Shown here: in pieces, positions 16,675-25,250 of the stretch
Numbering within the stretch: the first letter of the stretch is position 1
Layout: the number at the start of each line of letters is the position of its first letter
Source: Tateyamaria sp. ANG-S1
GTDB taxonomy: Bacteria; Pseudomonadota; Alphaproteobacteria; Rhodobacterales; Rhodobacteraceae
Length of the DNA stretch: 64,000 nt
Assembly: GCF_000814025.1 (NCBI RefSeq)
Contig: NZ_JWLL01000023.1
Location: forward strand, 1 to 64,000
Direction of reading: 5' to 3'
Translations under genes and position numbers: made by a program
The notes under the pieces: generated by a model
Seen by the model: only the letters and a program-made list of their open reading frames with translations
Databases searched by the model: none
Told to the model about the DNA's origin: nothing

Positions 16675-18073
16675 CCTCAACCCCAGCATGGGTTTTATCG
16701 AAAATCGCCCCTTTGACGACATCGCAGTCGGTGACAGCGCCGAACTGGTCCGCACCCTCACCGCACAGGATATCGACGCCTTCGCCGTGGTGTCAGGCGA
16801 CGTGAACCCGGCCCACGTGGATGCGGAATTCGCGCAGGAGGATGTCTTTCACAAGGTCATCGCCCACGGCATGTGGGGCGGCGCCCTGATCTCAACCGTG
16901 CTGGGCACACAACTGCCCGGGCCGGGCACGATTTACCTGGATCAGAGCCTGAAATTTTTAAAGCCCGTGGGCATTGGTGACACCGTTACGGTGCGCGTAA
17001 CGGTCACGGAAAAGCACACCGAGAAAAAGCGGCTCACCCTCGATTGCATCTGCACCAATGGCGACGGAAAACCGGTGATCACAGGGCAGGCGACCGTCAT
17101 GGCCCCCACTCAGAAGATCCGCCGCCCCCGCGTGGTGATGCCCGACCTCGTCATGCACCGCCGCGGTGCTGCGCATGACAGGTTGTTGGAGGCCGCAACC
17201 AAGCACCCTGCCCTGCCCACAGCCGTTGTGCATCCTTGCGATACTGCGTCTCTAACAAGCGCTTTAGACACCTACGATCGGGGTTTGCTCCACCCAATCC
17301 TCGTCGGCCCCGCCCACCGTATCCACGACGTGGCCAAGGCTGAAAATCTCGATATCAGCGGCCTCGACATCATCGATACCCGACACAGCCACGCCTCCGC
17401 CGAACAGGCCGTGAAACTCGTCCGCGAGGGCCGCGCAAAGGCGCTGATGAAAGGTGCCCTACACACCGACGAAATCATGTCTGCCGTGGTCTCGAAATCC
17501 AACGGTCTGCGCAGCGAACGGCGGATGAGCCACGTCTACGTCATGGACGTGCCCACCTACCCCAAACCGCTCCTGATCACCGACGCCGCGATCAACATCG
17601 CGCCCGATCTGCAGACCAAGGCCGACATCGTCCAAAACGCCATCGACCTCGCCCACGCGCTCGGCATCGACACCCCCAAGGTCGCCCTCCTCTCCGCGGT
17701 CGAAACCATCACCCCCCGCATGCAGTCCACGGTCGAGGCGGGCGCCCCCTGCAAGATGGCTGACCGGGGCCAAATCACCGGCGGCGTGCTCGACGGTCCC
17801 CTCGCCTTCGACAACGCCATTTCCATGCGCGCCGTGGCAAGCAAGGGCATCACCTCACCCGTCGCGGGTCAGGCCGATATCCTCGTCGCTCCCGACCTCG
17901 AAGCCGGCAACATGATCGCCAAGCAACTCATGTATCTCGCAGGCGCCGAAGGCGCCGGGATCGTACTGGGCGCACAGGTCCCCATCATCCTCACCAGCCG
18001 CGCCGACGACCGCCGCACGCGCGTCGCCTCCGCCGCGATCGCCGCGCTCTTCAGCGGAGCCTTGGCCCGATGA
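16664..18073 (+). CDS. MaoC-like hydratase / phosphate acetyltransferase fusion
   Basis: 469 aa with two domains. Residues 1-145 form a MaoC hot-dog hydratase domain (AVVSGDVNPAHVD, then IAHGMWGGALIS, the (R)-specific hydratase motif). Residues 165-465 form a phosphotransacetylase domain (PCDTASL; ALMKGALHTDEIMSAV; GPLAFDNAIS) that interconverts acyl-CoA and acyl phosphate. Known annotations call this bifunctional enoyl-CoA hydratase/phosphate acetyltransferase. The ATG at 16664 begins MSSDLNPSMGF and lies inside the end of fabI after GGAGGACACC, a good ribosome site. With ackA directly behind (4-bp overlap), it can feed substrate-level ATP formation from acyl-CoA, and the hydratase half may also supply PHA precursors. 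Confidence 0.92.
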   Translation: MSSDLNPSMGFIENRPFDDIAVGDSAELVRTLTAQDIDAFAVVSGDVNPAHVDAEFAQEDVFHKVIAHGMWGGALISTVLGTQLPGPGTIYLDQSLKFLKPVGIGDTVTVRVTVTEKHTEKKRLTLDCICTNGDGKPVITGQATVMAPTQKIRRPRVVMPDLVMHRRGAAHDRLLEAATKHPALPTAVVHPCDTASLTSALDTYDRGLLHPILVGPAHRIHDVAKAENLDISGLDIIDTRHSHASAEQAVKLVREGRAKALMKGALHTDEIMSAVVSKSNGLRSERRMSHVYVMDVPTYPKPLLITDAAINIAPDLQTKADIVQNAIDLAHALGIDTPKVALLSAVETITPRMQSTVEAGAPCKMADRGQITGGVLDGPLAFDNAISMRAVASKGITSPVAGQADILVAPDLEAGNMIAKQLMYLAGAEGAGIVLGAQVPIILTSRADDRRTRVASAAIAALFSGALAR

Positions 18074-19233
18074 GCCGCGCAATCCTGACGCTGAACACCG
18101 GCTCGTCGTCGCTGAAATTCGGCCTTTATCGCAACGGCCCGGAACCCGAGATGCTGCTCACCGGCCAGGTCGATGGGCTGGGCCCAGAGGCCCGTCTGCT
18201 GATCGAGAAAACCACCGAAACCATCAACGCCCCGACCCATACAGCCGCGCTGGCACAGGTCATCCACGCCCTTCGCCCACACATGTCAGGCCTGACCATC
18301 TCCGGGGTCGGCCACCGCATCGTCCACGGCGGGCCAAAGTTCGCGGAGCCCATGGTCTTGACCTCCGACATGCTCACTGCCCTCGCGGAGTTCTCACCCC
18401 TCGCACCGCTGCACCAGCCTCACAACTTGGCGGGGGTCGAGGCGGCGCGGGCGGCCTTTCCTGACGCGGTGCAGGTGGGGTGCTTTGATACGGCGTTTCA
18501 CCGGGGGCATCCGTGGGTCAACGACACCTTCGCGCTGCCGCGGAATTTCTATGACGAGGGCGTGCGGCGGTATGGGTTTCATGGGCTGAGTTACGACTAC
18601 ATCACCGGCGTGATCGCGGTTGAAGATCCTGAGCTGCACAAGAAGAAAATGATCATTGCGCACCTCGGAAACGGGGCATCGATGTGTGCTGTCAGAGCTG
18701 GGAAAAGCGTGGGTTCCAGCATGGGGTTCTCGGCGCTGGACGGGCTGCCTATGGGCACACGCTGCGGGCAGATTGATCCCGGGGCCGTGCTGTATCTGAT
18801 TGAGCAGCGGGGGATGGAACCGGGGGATGTTTTGGCGATGCTTTACAAGGAGAGCGGGCTTTTGGGGCTGTCCGGGCTGACCAGTGACATGCGGACTTTG
18901 CTGGGGTCGGACGCGCCCGGGGCGGGGGAGGCGATTGATTATTACGTGTTCCGCGCGAGGCGGGAGATTGGGGCTTTGACCGCCGTGCTGGGCGGGATTG
19001 ATGCGCTCGTTTTTTGTGGGGGGATCGGGGAGAATGCCGCTGTTATCCGGGCGCGGATTTCGGAAGGGCTGGAGTATCTGGGGATTTCGGTTGATGCGGA
19101 GGCGAACCTTCGGAATGATCGGGAGATCGGCGCGGGGCCGACGCGCGTGATGGTTATTCCGACGGATGAGGAGCGGATCATTGCGCGGGCGGTGAATGTG
19201 GCGCTGTCGGAGCGGGTTGTGCGGGCCGGTTGA
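18070..19233 (+). CDS. ackA: Acetate kinase
   Basis: 387 aa; acetyl phosphate + ADP = acetate + ATP. Motifs: ILTLNTGSSSLKF at the N-terminus, GHRIVHGG near 80, FDTAFH near 140 and FCGGIGENA near 315, the ASKHA fold of acetate/propionate/butyrate kinases. Its start overlaps the Pta-domain gene by 4 bp, completing a Pta-AckA pair. A striking oddity is base composition: upstream of about 18,420 the coding strand is C-rich, downstream it is G-rich, with the change inside this gene (hand count 29 C/11 G in 18361-18420 against 16 C/29 G in 18421-18480). Confidence 0.96.
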   Translation: MSRAILTLNTGSSSLKFGLYRNGPEPEMLLTGQVDGLGPEARLLIEKTTETINAPTHTAALAQVIHALRPHMSGLTISGVGHRIVHGGPKFAEPMVLTSDMLTALAEFSPLAPLHQPHNLAGVEAARAAFPDAVQVGCFDTAFHRGHPWVNDTFALPRNFYDEGVRRYGFHGLSYDYITGVIAVEDPELHKKKMIIAHLGNGASMCAVRAGKSVGSSMGFSALDGLPMGTRCGQIDPGAVLYLIEQRGMEPGDVLAMLYKESGLLGLSGLTSDMRTLLGSDAPGAGEAIDYYVFRARREIGALTAVLGGIDALVFCGGIGENAAVIRARISEGLEYLGISVDAEANLRNDREIGAGPTRVMVIPTDEERIIARAVNVALSERVVRAG

Positions 19234-19259
19234 GGCTTTTGACAGCCGTGCAAATCGGA

Positions 19260-19310
19260 TTACGCTTTTATAAACAGTAAGTTACGCTGTATTCACTGTT
19301 TCTTTACGCT
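19260..19310 (+). repeat. Three TTACGCT repeats phased at 22 bp, with an inverted repeat
   Basis: TTACGCT occurs at 19260, 19282 and 19304, exactly 22 bp apart. Within the array AAACAGT (19272-19278) and ACTGTTT (19295-19301) form a 7-bp inverted repeat. The element lies between ackA and parA, so it is a candidate parS/par operator or accessory origin element. The spacing equals that of the rep iterons but the sequence differs. Confidence 0.65.
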
Positions 19311-19354
19311 CTCGCAAGGCGGCGCTCGACCGCTTATGTGCCACAGAAAACTGT

Positions 19355-19363
19355 TGTGGATAA
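19355..19363 (-). promoter_or_regulatory. Consensus DnaA box
   Basis: TGTGGATAA, the complement of TTATCCACA, the strict DnaA-box consensus. It lies 70 bp upstream of parA and 45 bp beyond the phased TTACGCT repeats, near the strand-bias switch in ackA. It may mark an origin-related site or DnaA control of parAB. Confidence 0.6.
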
Positions 19364-19433
19364 GTACACGCTGCGGTAATCACAGTTCAAGAGCACAAAT
19401 CGCGCAAAAAGCGGTATTACATGAGGCGGCAGC

Positions 19434-20651
19434 ATGGGAAACCCCCTGTTAGAGACTGATATGGCCCCTTTGCCTTTCGATGAGATCATCCTGCGGCAAG
19501 GGGAATTGATCTCGGACAGGCTGAACATTCTGCGGCAGGAACAGTACCCGCCGAATGCGGAGAAGGGGCTGCGGTCGTTCTCTCTGGCGGAGGTGGCGTA
19601 TTTCCTCGGCGTCACGCAATCCACGATCAAGAAGCTGCATCTGGAGGGGAAGGGGCCGGAGCCTGAAACCTCGCCCTCTGGTCGCCGGTCCTACACCGCC
19701 GAGCAAATGCTGGAGCTGCGCAGATACCTTGATGCGCATGGGCGACCCGGCAAGCGGCGGTATGTGCCGCATCGGAGCGCGGGCGAAGAGCTGCATGTCA
19801 TCTCGGTCGTGAACTTCAAGGGCGGCAGCGGCAAGACGACGACGGCGGCGCATCTGGCGCAGCACCTGGCGCTCAAGGGACATCGGGTGCTGGCGGTGGA
19901 CCTGGACCCGCAGGCGTCGCTGACGGCGTTGCATGGGATTCAGCCTGAGTTAGACTCTGTTTCATCGCTCTATGAGACGCTGCGCTATGACGACGAACGC
20001 CAGCCGATCAGTGCGGTGATCCGGCCCACGAACTTTCCGAACCTCGATATTGTGCCTGCGAGCCTTGATTTGCAGGAATACGAGTATGACACGCCTGTGG
20101 CGCTGACCAGCAGCGACCCGACCGAGGGGCGGACGTTCTTCACCCGCATCTCGAAGGCGCTGGAGGAGGTGGAGGATCAGTATGACATCGTGGTCATCGA
20201 TTGCCCGCCGCAGCTTGGTTATTTGACCCTAACGGCTCTTACAGCGTCGAGTTCGGTGCTGATCACGGTACATCCGCAGATGCTGGACGTGATGTCGATG
20301 AGCCAGTTTTTGTTGATGCTGGGCGGTATCCTGCAAACCATTCGTGAGGCGGGAGCCGAGATGCGGTTGCAGTGGTTCCGCTATCTGGTGACGCGGTTTG
20401 AACCGACGGACGGGCCGCAAAAGCAAATGGTCGGGTTCCTGCAGGCGATGTTCCCCGAGCAGATGCTGGAGGCGCAAATGGTGAAGTCCACGGCCATTTC
20501 CGATGCGGGGATCACGAAACAGACGCTGTACGAGGTTGAGCGGGGGCAGTTTGTGCGCGCGACCTATGACCGGGCGATGGGGTCGCTGAACGCGGTCAAT
20601 GACGAGATTGCGGGGCTGGTGCATCAGGCCTGGGGCCGTGACCTGCCGTGA
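19434..20651 (+). CDS. parA: ParA-type partition ATPase
   Basis: 405-aa type Ia ParA. Residues 1-105 form an N-terminal DNA-binding part with a MerR-like helix-turn-helix (FSLAEVAYFLGVTQSTIKKL, about 48-67), which in this class allows autorepression. The deviant Walker A FKGGSGKTTT lies at about 128-137, followed by LAVDLDPQASLTAL and the VIDCPPQLGYLTL Walker B. It moves plasmid copies apart together with ParB encoded 15 bp downstream. The ATG at 19434 (MGNPLLETDM) is favoured by distance to the upstream repeats; no strong ribosome site is seen. Confidence 0.95.
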   Translation: MGNPLLETDMAPLPFDEIILRQGELISDRLNILRQEQYPPNAEKGLRSFSLAEVAYFLGVTQSTIKKLHLEGKGPEPETSPSGRRSYTAEQMLELRRYLDAHGRPGKRRYVPHRSAGEELHVISVVNFKGGSGKTTTAAHLAQHLALKGHRVLAVDLDPQASLTALHGIQPELDSVSSLYETLRYDDERQPISAVIRPTNFPNLDIVPASLDLQEYEYDTPVALTSSDPTEGRTFFTRISKALEEVEDQYDIVVIDCPPQLGYLTLTALTASSSVLITVHPQMLDVMSMSQFLLMLGGILQTIREAGAEMRLQWFRYLVTRFEPTDGPQKQMVGFLQAMFPEQMLEAQMVKSTAISDAGITKQTLYEVERGQFVRATYDRAMGSLNAVNDEIAGLVHQAWGRDLP

Positions 20652-20666
20652 GACTAGGAGGATGAC

Positions 20667-21656
20667 ATGGCGCGAAAAGACCTGTTGAAATCCGTGATCG
20701 GGCAGCCGACCGACACGCCGAGCGGTGCAGGGCGGTCGAGCTACGCCATGCGCGGTGCGTCGAAGTCGATGAAGGTGTCGATTGACAGCCTTGCCGAGAA
20801 TTCCAAGCGCCTGATGGAAGGCGAAACGATTGTCGAGATTGATCCCGATCTGGTCGATGTGTCCTTTGTCAGTGACAGGTTGAGCGGGGATGACGAGGCG
20901 TTTGACGATCTGAAGGCGTCGATCAAGGCGAGCGGGCAGGACACACCGGTGCTGTTGCGTCCGCACCCGGATGCGGCAGGGCGGTACATGGTGGTCTTTG
21001 GCCACCGCCGGGTGCGCGTGGCGCGCGATCTGGGCCGGTCTGTGCGCGCTGTCGTCAAGGATCTGGACGATGTGGGCCATGTGCTGGCGCAGGGGCAGGA
21101 GAACACGGCCCGCGCCGATCTGTCGTTTATCGAGAAGGCGCAGTTTGCCAAGAACCTTGCCGACCTGGGGCAGGAGCGGGAGGTGATCCAGCAGGCGTTG
21201 ACTGTCGATGCGAGCCGGTTGTCGCGGATGCTTTCGGTGGCGCAGACCGTGCCCGACGTGATCGTGCGGGCCATTGGGCCGGCCAAGCAGATTGGCCGGG
21301 ACCGGTGGGAAGAGTTCAAGAAGCTGATGGCGGATGACGCCAATCAGGGCATTGCGCTGCGTATTGCGCGCACCGATGGCTTTGACACGCTGGACAGCGA
21401 CACGCGGTTCGAGTTGATGCAGACCAAGGTGGCCGAAGCCGGGACGCTGCCCAAGCGCAAGCGGGCGCGCACGGTGGCCCCGAAGCGCACCTGGACGGCT
21501 GGAGAGGGGCGTATCAAGGGCGTTGTGGGCCGCAGTGGCCGTGCCTACAGCATTTCGCTGACCTCGACCGATGGGGCGGCCTTTGGCGATTATCTGGCGG
21601 ACAATCTGGACCGCTTGTATGCCGAGTTTCGGGGCCGGTCCGGGGAGGGGCACTGA
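20667..21656 (+). CDS. parB: ParB/RepB-type partition protein
   Basis: 329 aa. The N-terminal ParA-contact region is followed by the ParB/Srx-like domain (FGHRRVRVARDLG, about 110-123; GQENTARADLSFIEKAQFA, about 145-163) and the helix-turn-helix QQALTVDASRLSRMLSVAQ (about 175-193). The sequence style resembles RepB of repABC plasmids. It binds a parS centromere; the best candidate in this window is the repeat region upstream of parA. TAGGAGGATGAC before the ATG is a strong ribosome site. Co-transcribed with parA. Confidence 0.95.
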   Translation: MARKDLLKSVIGQPTDTPSGAGRSSYAMRGASKSMKVSIDSLAENSKRLMEGETIVEIDPDLVDVSFVSDRLSGDDEAFDDLKASIKASGQDTPVLLRPHPDAAGRYMVVFGHRRVRVARDLGRSVRAVVKDLDDVGHVLAQGQENTARADLSFIEKAQFAKNLADLGQEREVIQQALTVDASRLSRMLSVAQTVPDVIVRAIGPAKQIGRDRWEEFKKLMADDANQGIALRIARTDGFDTLDSDTRFELMQTKVAEAGTLPKRKRARTVAPKRTWTAGEGRIKGVVGRSGRAYSISLTSTDGAAFGDYLADNLDRLYAEFRGRSGEGH

Positions 21657-21675
21657 GCCGCCCCCGGACCGGCTC
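21655..21675. terminator. Hairpin between parB and the convergent receptor gene
   Basis: GAGCCG (21655-21660) and CGGCTC (21670-21675) form a 6-bp GC-rich stem directly after the parB stop and before the convergent receptor stop. There is no T-run, so it is a weak bidirectional terminator candidate. Confidence 0.4.
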
Positions 21676-21681
21676 TGAGCG

Positions 21682-23757
21682 TCAGAACTGGAACGAGGCC
21701 GAGAGTTTGATGGATCGGCCTGATTGCGGCAGTTCGTTGGGGAAGATCGTGTATTGTTCGTCAAACACGTTGTCGATGCCCGCGCGGAAGACCGCGTTTG
21801 AGAGTGGCCCCTGCTGCGGCGACCATGAGCCGAAGAGGTCCACGACTGTGTAGCTTTCGCCCGGGCGGGTGTTGCCGGATGCGTCAGCGGGCACGTCGTT
21901 CTGGTCCCCGGCGAAGGTGGCACGGGCACCCAGGGTCCATTCCGGGGCTGGGCGGAAGCCCACTGTTGCTGTCAGCCGGGGTTGTGGGATGGAGCCGAGT
22001 TCTTCGCCATTCTTGGCTTTTCCTTCGGGTAGGGTCAGGGCGAGGCCGCCGAACCAGTTGCCTGCGTCGTAGTCGAGTTCAGCTTCGAACCCGTAAAGCT
22101 CGGCGTCGATGTTGCGCTGGAATGACACGCCAACGATGGTGGGAGCGAGTGGAATTGACACTGCGTCTGCACCGACGACCTGCGAGTCAATGAAGTTCTT
22201 TACATCGGCATAGTAAGCGTTGGCCGAAAAGCGCAAGGCATCGCCGGGCCGGAACATATTTGCGCGCTCAAACCGGGCACCGAGTTCGATCTGGGTGGAT
22301 TCTTCGGGTTCGAGATCGGGCGTTGGAATGAAGTTGTTGGTGAACTCGGTCGGAGGTGTGCCGGGTGGTCCAATCACGCGCTCGAACAGCGGGAAGTGCA
22401 CCCCGTCATTGTAAAGCTCCGTCAGCGTGGGTGCGCGGAAGGCGCGGGCGACGTTGCCGAAGACTTGCCAGTCGTCATTGGGCCGGAAGCTGAACCCGAT
22501 ACGGGGGGAGAAGAAATCGTCGTCTACGTCGGCGAGGTTGGGGTCGTCCACGTCCCGGTCGTAGCTGTCGAACCGCAGGCCCGCGATCAGGTCCAGCCGG
22601 TCGGTGACGCCGAAGGTGGCCTCGGCAAAGGCGCCGATTGTGGTGGCGGTGGCGTCGGGGAATTGCGTGCGATCTGCGCCGCTGCGGGTGCCTGATTGTT
22701 CGTCGCGGAAGGCGTCGATCCCGTAGACCAGTTCGACGGGCACGCCGATGTCGAAGCGGGACCGGTTCGTGACCTCAAGCCCGATCGTGTCGTATTCGGT
22801 GAAGTCGGGGCGTCCGTCGCGCACGCGGTCGTCCTGGATGTCGAGTGTGTTGCCGTAGAGCAGGACTGACAGGTCGATCAGGTCGGAGTTTTCGGGGTTC
22901 CAGTCCCAGGACAGCCGGTAGGTGAAGATCTCGGCCGAGCGTTCGGAATCGTTGCCGGTGTTGGGGTCGAGATTGGCAGTGGTGTTGGCGTTGGGCGGGA
23001 TCAGCCCTTCGTCCTCGTAGTAGGATAGGTTCAGCTCGAATCGCTGGTCGCTGGTGGGCTCGAACCCCAGTTTCAGGAGGCCGTTGACGATGTCCACCTC
23101 TGAGCGCAGGATGTCGTCCCCGTTGCCGTCCTGGAGCGATGTGCCGAAGTTCCGACCGCCGATGAAGGCGAGGGCGTCGATATTGCCGAAATCGCCGTAG
23201 AGCGTGGCGGAGGGGCTCCAGATCTGGCCATTGTCGGAGTAGCCGAGGCGGAGCCGGGCGCCGGTGGTTTGGCCGGGCAGGAGCAGGTCCTCGACATCCT
23301 TGGTCTCGACCGCGACGACGCCGCCGATGGCGCCGGAGCCGAAGAGTGTGGAGCCGCCGCCGCGCACCACTTCGACGCGCTGGACGATGTCGGGATCGAA
23401 GAAGAAGCGCCCGCTGTGTTCGCGGTTGAAGTTCAGCCGACCGCCATCAAAGCGCAGGACAACCTGTTCGTCCTGAAAGCCGCGGATGTTGATCTCTTGC
23501 GCGACGCCGCGCGGGCCGCCTTCGATCGATACGCCGGGGACGTCGCCGATCAGCTCTTCGACCGTGTCGGCCTGCCGTTTTTCCAGCTCTTCGCCCTCAA
23601 CCACCGATGCGGCCACCGGCGTGTCCTGAATGTCCCGGTCGGCCCGCAATGCGGTGCCGAGCACGAGCGGCGGCAAGTCCACCGGAGCCTCCTGTGCGTG
23701 AACGGTTGTTGCGCCCGCGGCCAGCAAGGCCACGCCCCCCAGAATACATTTCTGCAT
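21682..23757 (-). CDS. TonB-dependent heme/hemoprotein receptor
   Basis: 691-aa outer-membrane receptor. Signal peptide 1-22 (ending TVHAQ), a plug domain with DTVEELIGDVPGVSIEGG and VQRVEVVRGGGSTLFGSGAIGG, then a 22-strand barrel ending with the aromatic signature LSASFQF. The barrel contains FRAPTLTELYNDG followed by DLEPEES, matching the FRAP/NPNL-type region of the heme and hemoglobin receptor family (HmuR/TonB-hemin). The natural partner of hmuSTUV at 42-46 kb, although 19 kb away. An iron-box-like site lies about 80 bp upstream (23839-23859). Confidence 0.92.
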   Translation of the reverse strand: MQKCILGGVALLAAGATTVHAQEAPVDLPPLVLGTALRADRDIQDTPVAASVVEGEELEKRQADTVEELIGDVPGVSIEGGPRGVAQEINIRGFQDEQVVLRFDGGRLNFNREHSGRFFFDPDIVQRVEVVRGGGSTLFGSGAIGGVVAVETKDVEDLLLPGQTTGARLRLGYSDNGQIWSPSATLYGDFGNIDALAFIGGRNFGTSLQDGNGDDILRSEVDIVNGLLKLGFEPTSDQRFELNLSYYEDEGLIPPNANTTANLDPNTGNDSERSAEIFTYRLSWDWNPENSDLIDLSVLLYGNTLDIQDDRVRDGRPDFTEYDTIGLEVTNRSRFDIGVPVELVYGIDAFRDEQSGTRSGADRTQFPDATATTIGAFAEATFGVTDRLDLIAGLRFDSYDRDVDDPNLADVDDDFFSPRIGFSFRPNDDWQVFGNVARAFRAPTLTELYNDGVHFPLFERVIGPPGTPPTEFTNNFIPTPDLEPEESTQIELGARFERANMFRPGDALRFSANAYYADVKNFIDSQVVGADAVSIPLAPTIVGVSFQRNIDAELYGFEAELDYDAGNWFGGLALTLPEGKAKNGEELGSIPQPRLTATVGFRPAPEWTLGARATFAGDQNDVPADASGNTRPGESYTVVDLFGSWSPQQGPLSNAVFRAGIDNVFDEQYTIFPNELPQSGRSIKLSASFQF

Positions 23758-23838
23758 GCGATCCCCATGATGTGTGCTGTTGGCAGCGCGGGGCCTGCCA
23801 AGTTGGGGGTGGGGCGCGCAATCGGGCTATTTGGTAGC

Positions 23839-23859
23839 TTTCCTGATAAAAGAAGTAAA
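23839..23859 (+). promoter_or_regulatory. Iron-box-like site 1 (heme receptor)
   Basis: TTTCCTGATAAAAGAAGTAA, about 80 bp upstream of the heme receptor start at 23757. It shares the core TTCCTGAYWA with sites before other iron units in the window. Confidence 0.6.
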
Positions 23860-24049
23860 GTATATTTGGCGTGATCTGCACCGCAAACATGCGGGTTGGC
23901 ATGCTGAGATTTTGCGCTGTTTCGGTTGGCGTCAGCCATGCCATTGCAGCCGTAAACCGTCACAAATTTGCAGTTTAGGGACTGTTTTGGGACATTGTGA
24001 GCGGCGCTGTCACCGCTTGCCACTTCGGGACAGGGTGGCGAGGCCCTTC

Positions 24050-24069
24050 TCCTAGTCTTTCTATCAGGT
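24050..24069. promoter_or_regulatory. Iron-box-like site 2 (exbBD-tonB operon)
   Basis: TCCTAGTCTTTCTATCAGG (24050-24068), an imperfect palindrome whose complement begins CCTGATAG. It lies about 95 bp before the first gene of the ExbB-ExbD-TonB operon and shows both half-sites of the shared motif. Confidence 0.55.
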
Positions 24070-24162
24070 ATTGCGCTGGCGCCACAGACGTGGTTGTTAG
24101 GGCCCCAACGGGTTCCCAGCCGCATTGCCAGGTCATCCCACCCTTGAAGCAAGGAGAGTGGC

Positions 24163-24597
24163 ATGGGGACGATGTGGGCCCGTCTTGCGGGTTTGGTCCT
24201 GATCGCATTGGGCGCATCTGGCGCGGCGGCGGAAGAGACCGACCTGACCGGCAAGATCGCGATTGAACTCAACACCGTATCGGAGACCGATGGCGCCTGC
24301 ACGCTGACCTTTATGGTCACGAACGGGCATGAGATGGCGATTGATCAGCTTGTCTATGAAACCGTGCTGTTTGATGCAGCGGGGCAGGTGGACCGTCTGA
24401 CCCTGTTCGATTTCGGAGCCTTGCCCGTGGGCCGCCCGCGCGTGCGCCAGTTCGCGGTGCCGAACGTGGCCTGTGACGGCCTGGGCCGGGTGCTGTTCAA
24501 CGGATTGCACACCTGTGCTGCCGAGGGGCTGGACAAGGGCGCTTGTGCCGCCGGTCTGGTCCCGATGAGCCGGGTCGGTATCGAGGTGCTGGGCTGA
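24163..24597 (+). CDS. Small exported protein, paralogue of the 37.1-kb protein
   Basis: 144 aa with a signal peptide (1-23, ending ASGAAAEE). The mature part has the pattern ACTLTFMVTN (about 47-56), a FGALPVGRPRVRQF turn, a PNVAC element (about 106) and two further Cys, and looks like a small beta-sandwich with disulfides. The same order of motifs (C-T-x-T...TN, ...F...PN.xC, ...C...C) appears in the exported protein at 37078-37494, so I regard them as distant paralogues. It is the first gene of the exb/tonB operon and overlaps exbB, so a role in iron uptake is inferred. AAGGAGA precedes the ATG. Confidence 0.7.
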   Translation: MGTMWARLAGLVLIALGASGAAAEETDLTGKIAIELNTVSETDGACTLTFMVTNGHEMAIDQLVYETVLFDAAGQVDRLTLFDFGALPVGRPRVRQFAVPNVACDGLGRVLFNGLHTCAAEGLDKGACAAGLVPMSRVGIEVLG

Positions 24598-25250
24598 TGC
24601 TGGATGCGGTGATTGGACAATTGCAGGCGGTTCTGGATCTGGGCGGTCCGGTCGTTCTGGTGTTGATGGCGGTGTCGGTCGTGACGGTGGCGGTGATCCT
24701 GTACAAGCTGTGGCAGTTTTCAGTGGCCCACGTGGGGCGGCACGCGGCCGTGCGAGATGCTGTTGCTGCGTGGGACGCGGGCGACCGGAGTGGGGCGCGG
24801 GAGGCTTTGGCGCCGTCGCGGAGCTATCTGGCCGGTGTCGTTGAGGCCGGTTTTGACGGCTTGGGCCGGGACCGGTTGCAGGCCATGGCCGAGGCGCGGT
24901 TTTCGCGGTTGGAGCGCGGGTTCCGGTTTCTGGAGACGGTGGCGCAATTGGCCCCGTTGCTGGGTCTGTTTGGGACTGTGCTGGGTATGATCGAGGCGTT
25001 TCAGGCCTTGCAGGCGGCCGGGGCGCAGGTGGATCCGTCGATCCTGGCCGGTGGTATCTGGGTGGCCTTGCTGACCACTGCCGTGGGTCTGGCCGTGGCG
25101 ATGCCGACCGCGCTGGTGTTGGCCTGGTTTGAAGGCCGGATGGAGGCCGAGCGGGTGGCGGCAGAGGGCTTTGTCCTGACCGCTGTTGCACCTGTGGGGC
25201 GAGGCGATGCGCCCGTATTAGACACTGATATGGTCCCTGCGCGTGGCTAG
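24597..25250 (+). CDS. exbB: ExbB/TolQ-family proton channel
   Basis: 217 aa. Three membrane helices: about 15-38, 112-135 (APLLGLFGTVLGMIEAF) and 150-172 (GIWVALLTTAVGLAVAMPTALV), the MotA/TolQ/ExbB core with the conserved Thr residues that line the proton path. It energises TonB with the two ExbD proteins that follow. The ATG at 24597 overlaps the previous stop (TGATG), and the end overlaps exbD by 8 bp, a tightly coupled operon. Confidence 0.93.
   Translation: MLDAVIGQLQAVLDLGGPVVLVLMAVSVVTVAVILYKLWQFSVAHVGRHAAVRDAVAAWDAGDRSGAREALAPSRSYLAGVVEAGFDGLGRDRLQAMAEARFSRLERGFRFLETVAQLAPLLGLFGTVLGMIEAFQALQAAGAQVDPSILAGGIWVALLTTAVGLAVAMPTALVLAWFEGRMEAERVAAEGFVLTAVAPVGRGDAPVLDTDMVPARG

Noticed and set aside
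20264-20275. CGGTACATCC in parA as an iteron
   Set aside because: Match ends after the first eight bases; conserved coding sequence explains it.
19446-25240. Similar 21-bp strings TTAGAGACTGATATGGCCCCT (start of parA) and the like sequence near the end of exbB at about 25218
   Set aside because: Both are in frame inside conserved genes, no terminal repeats or target duplications surround them, and no transposase is near; most likely coincidence.
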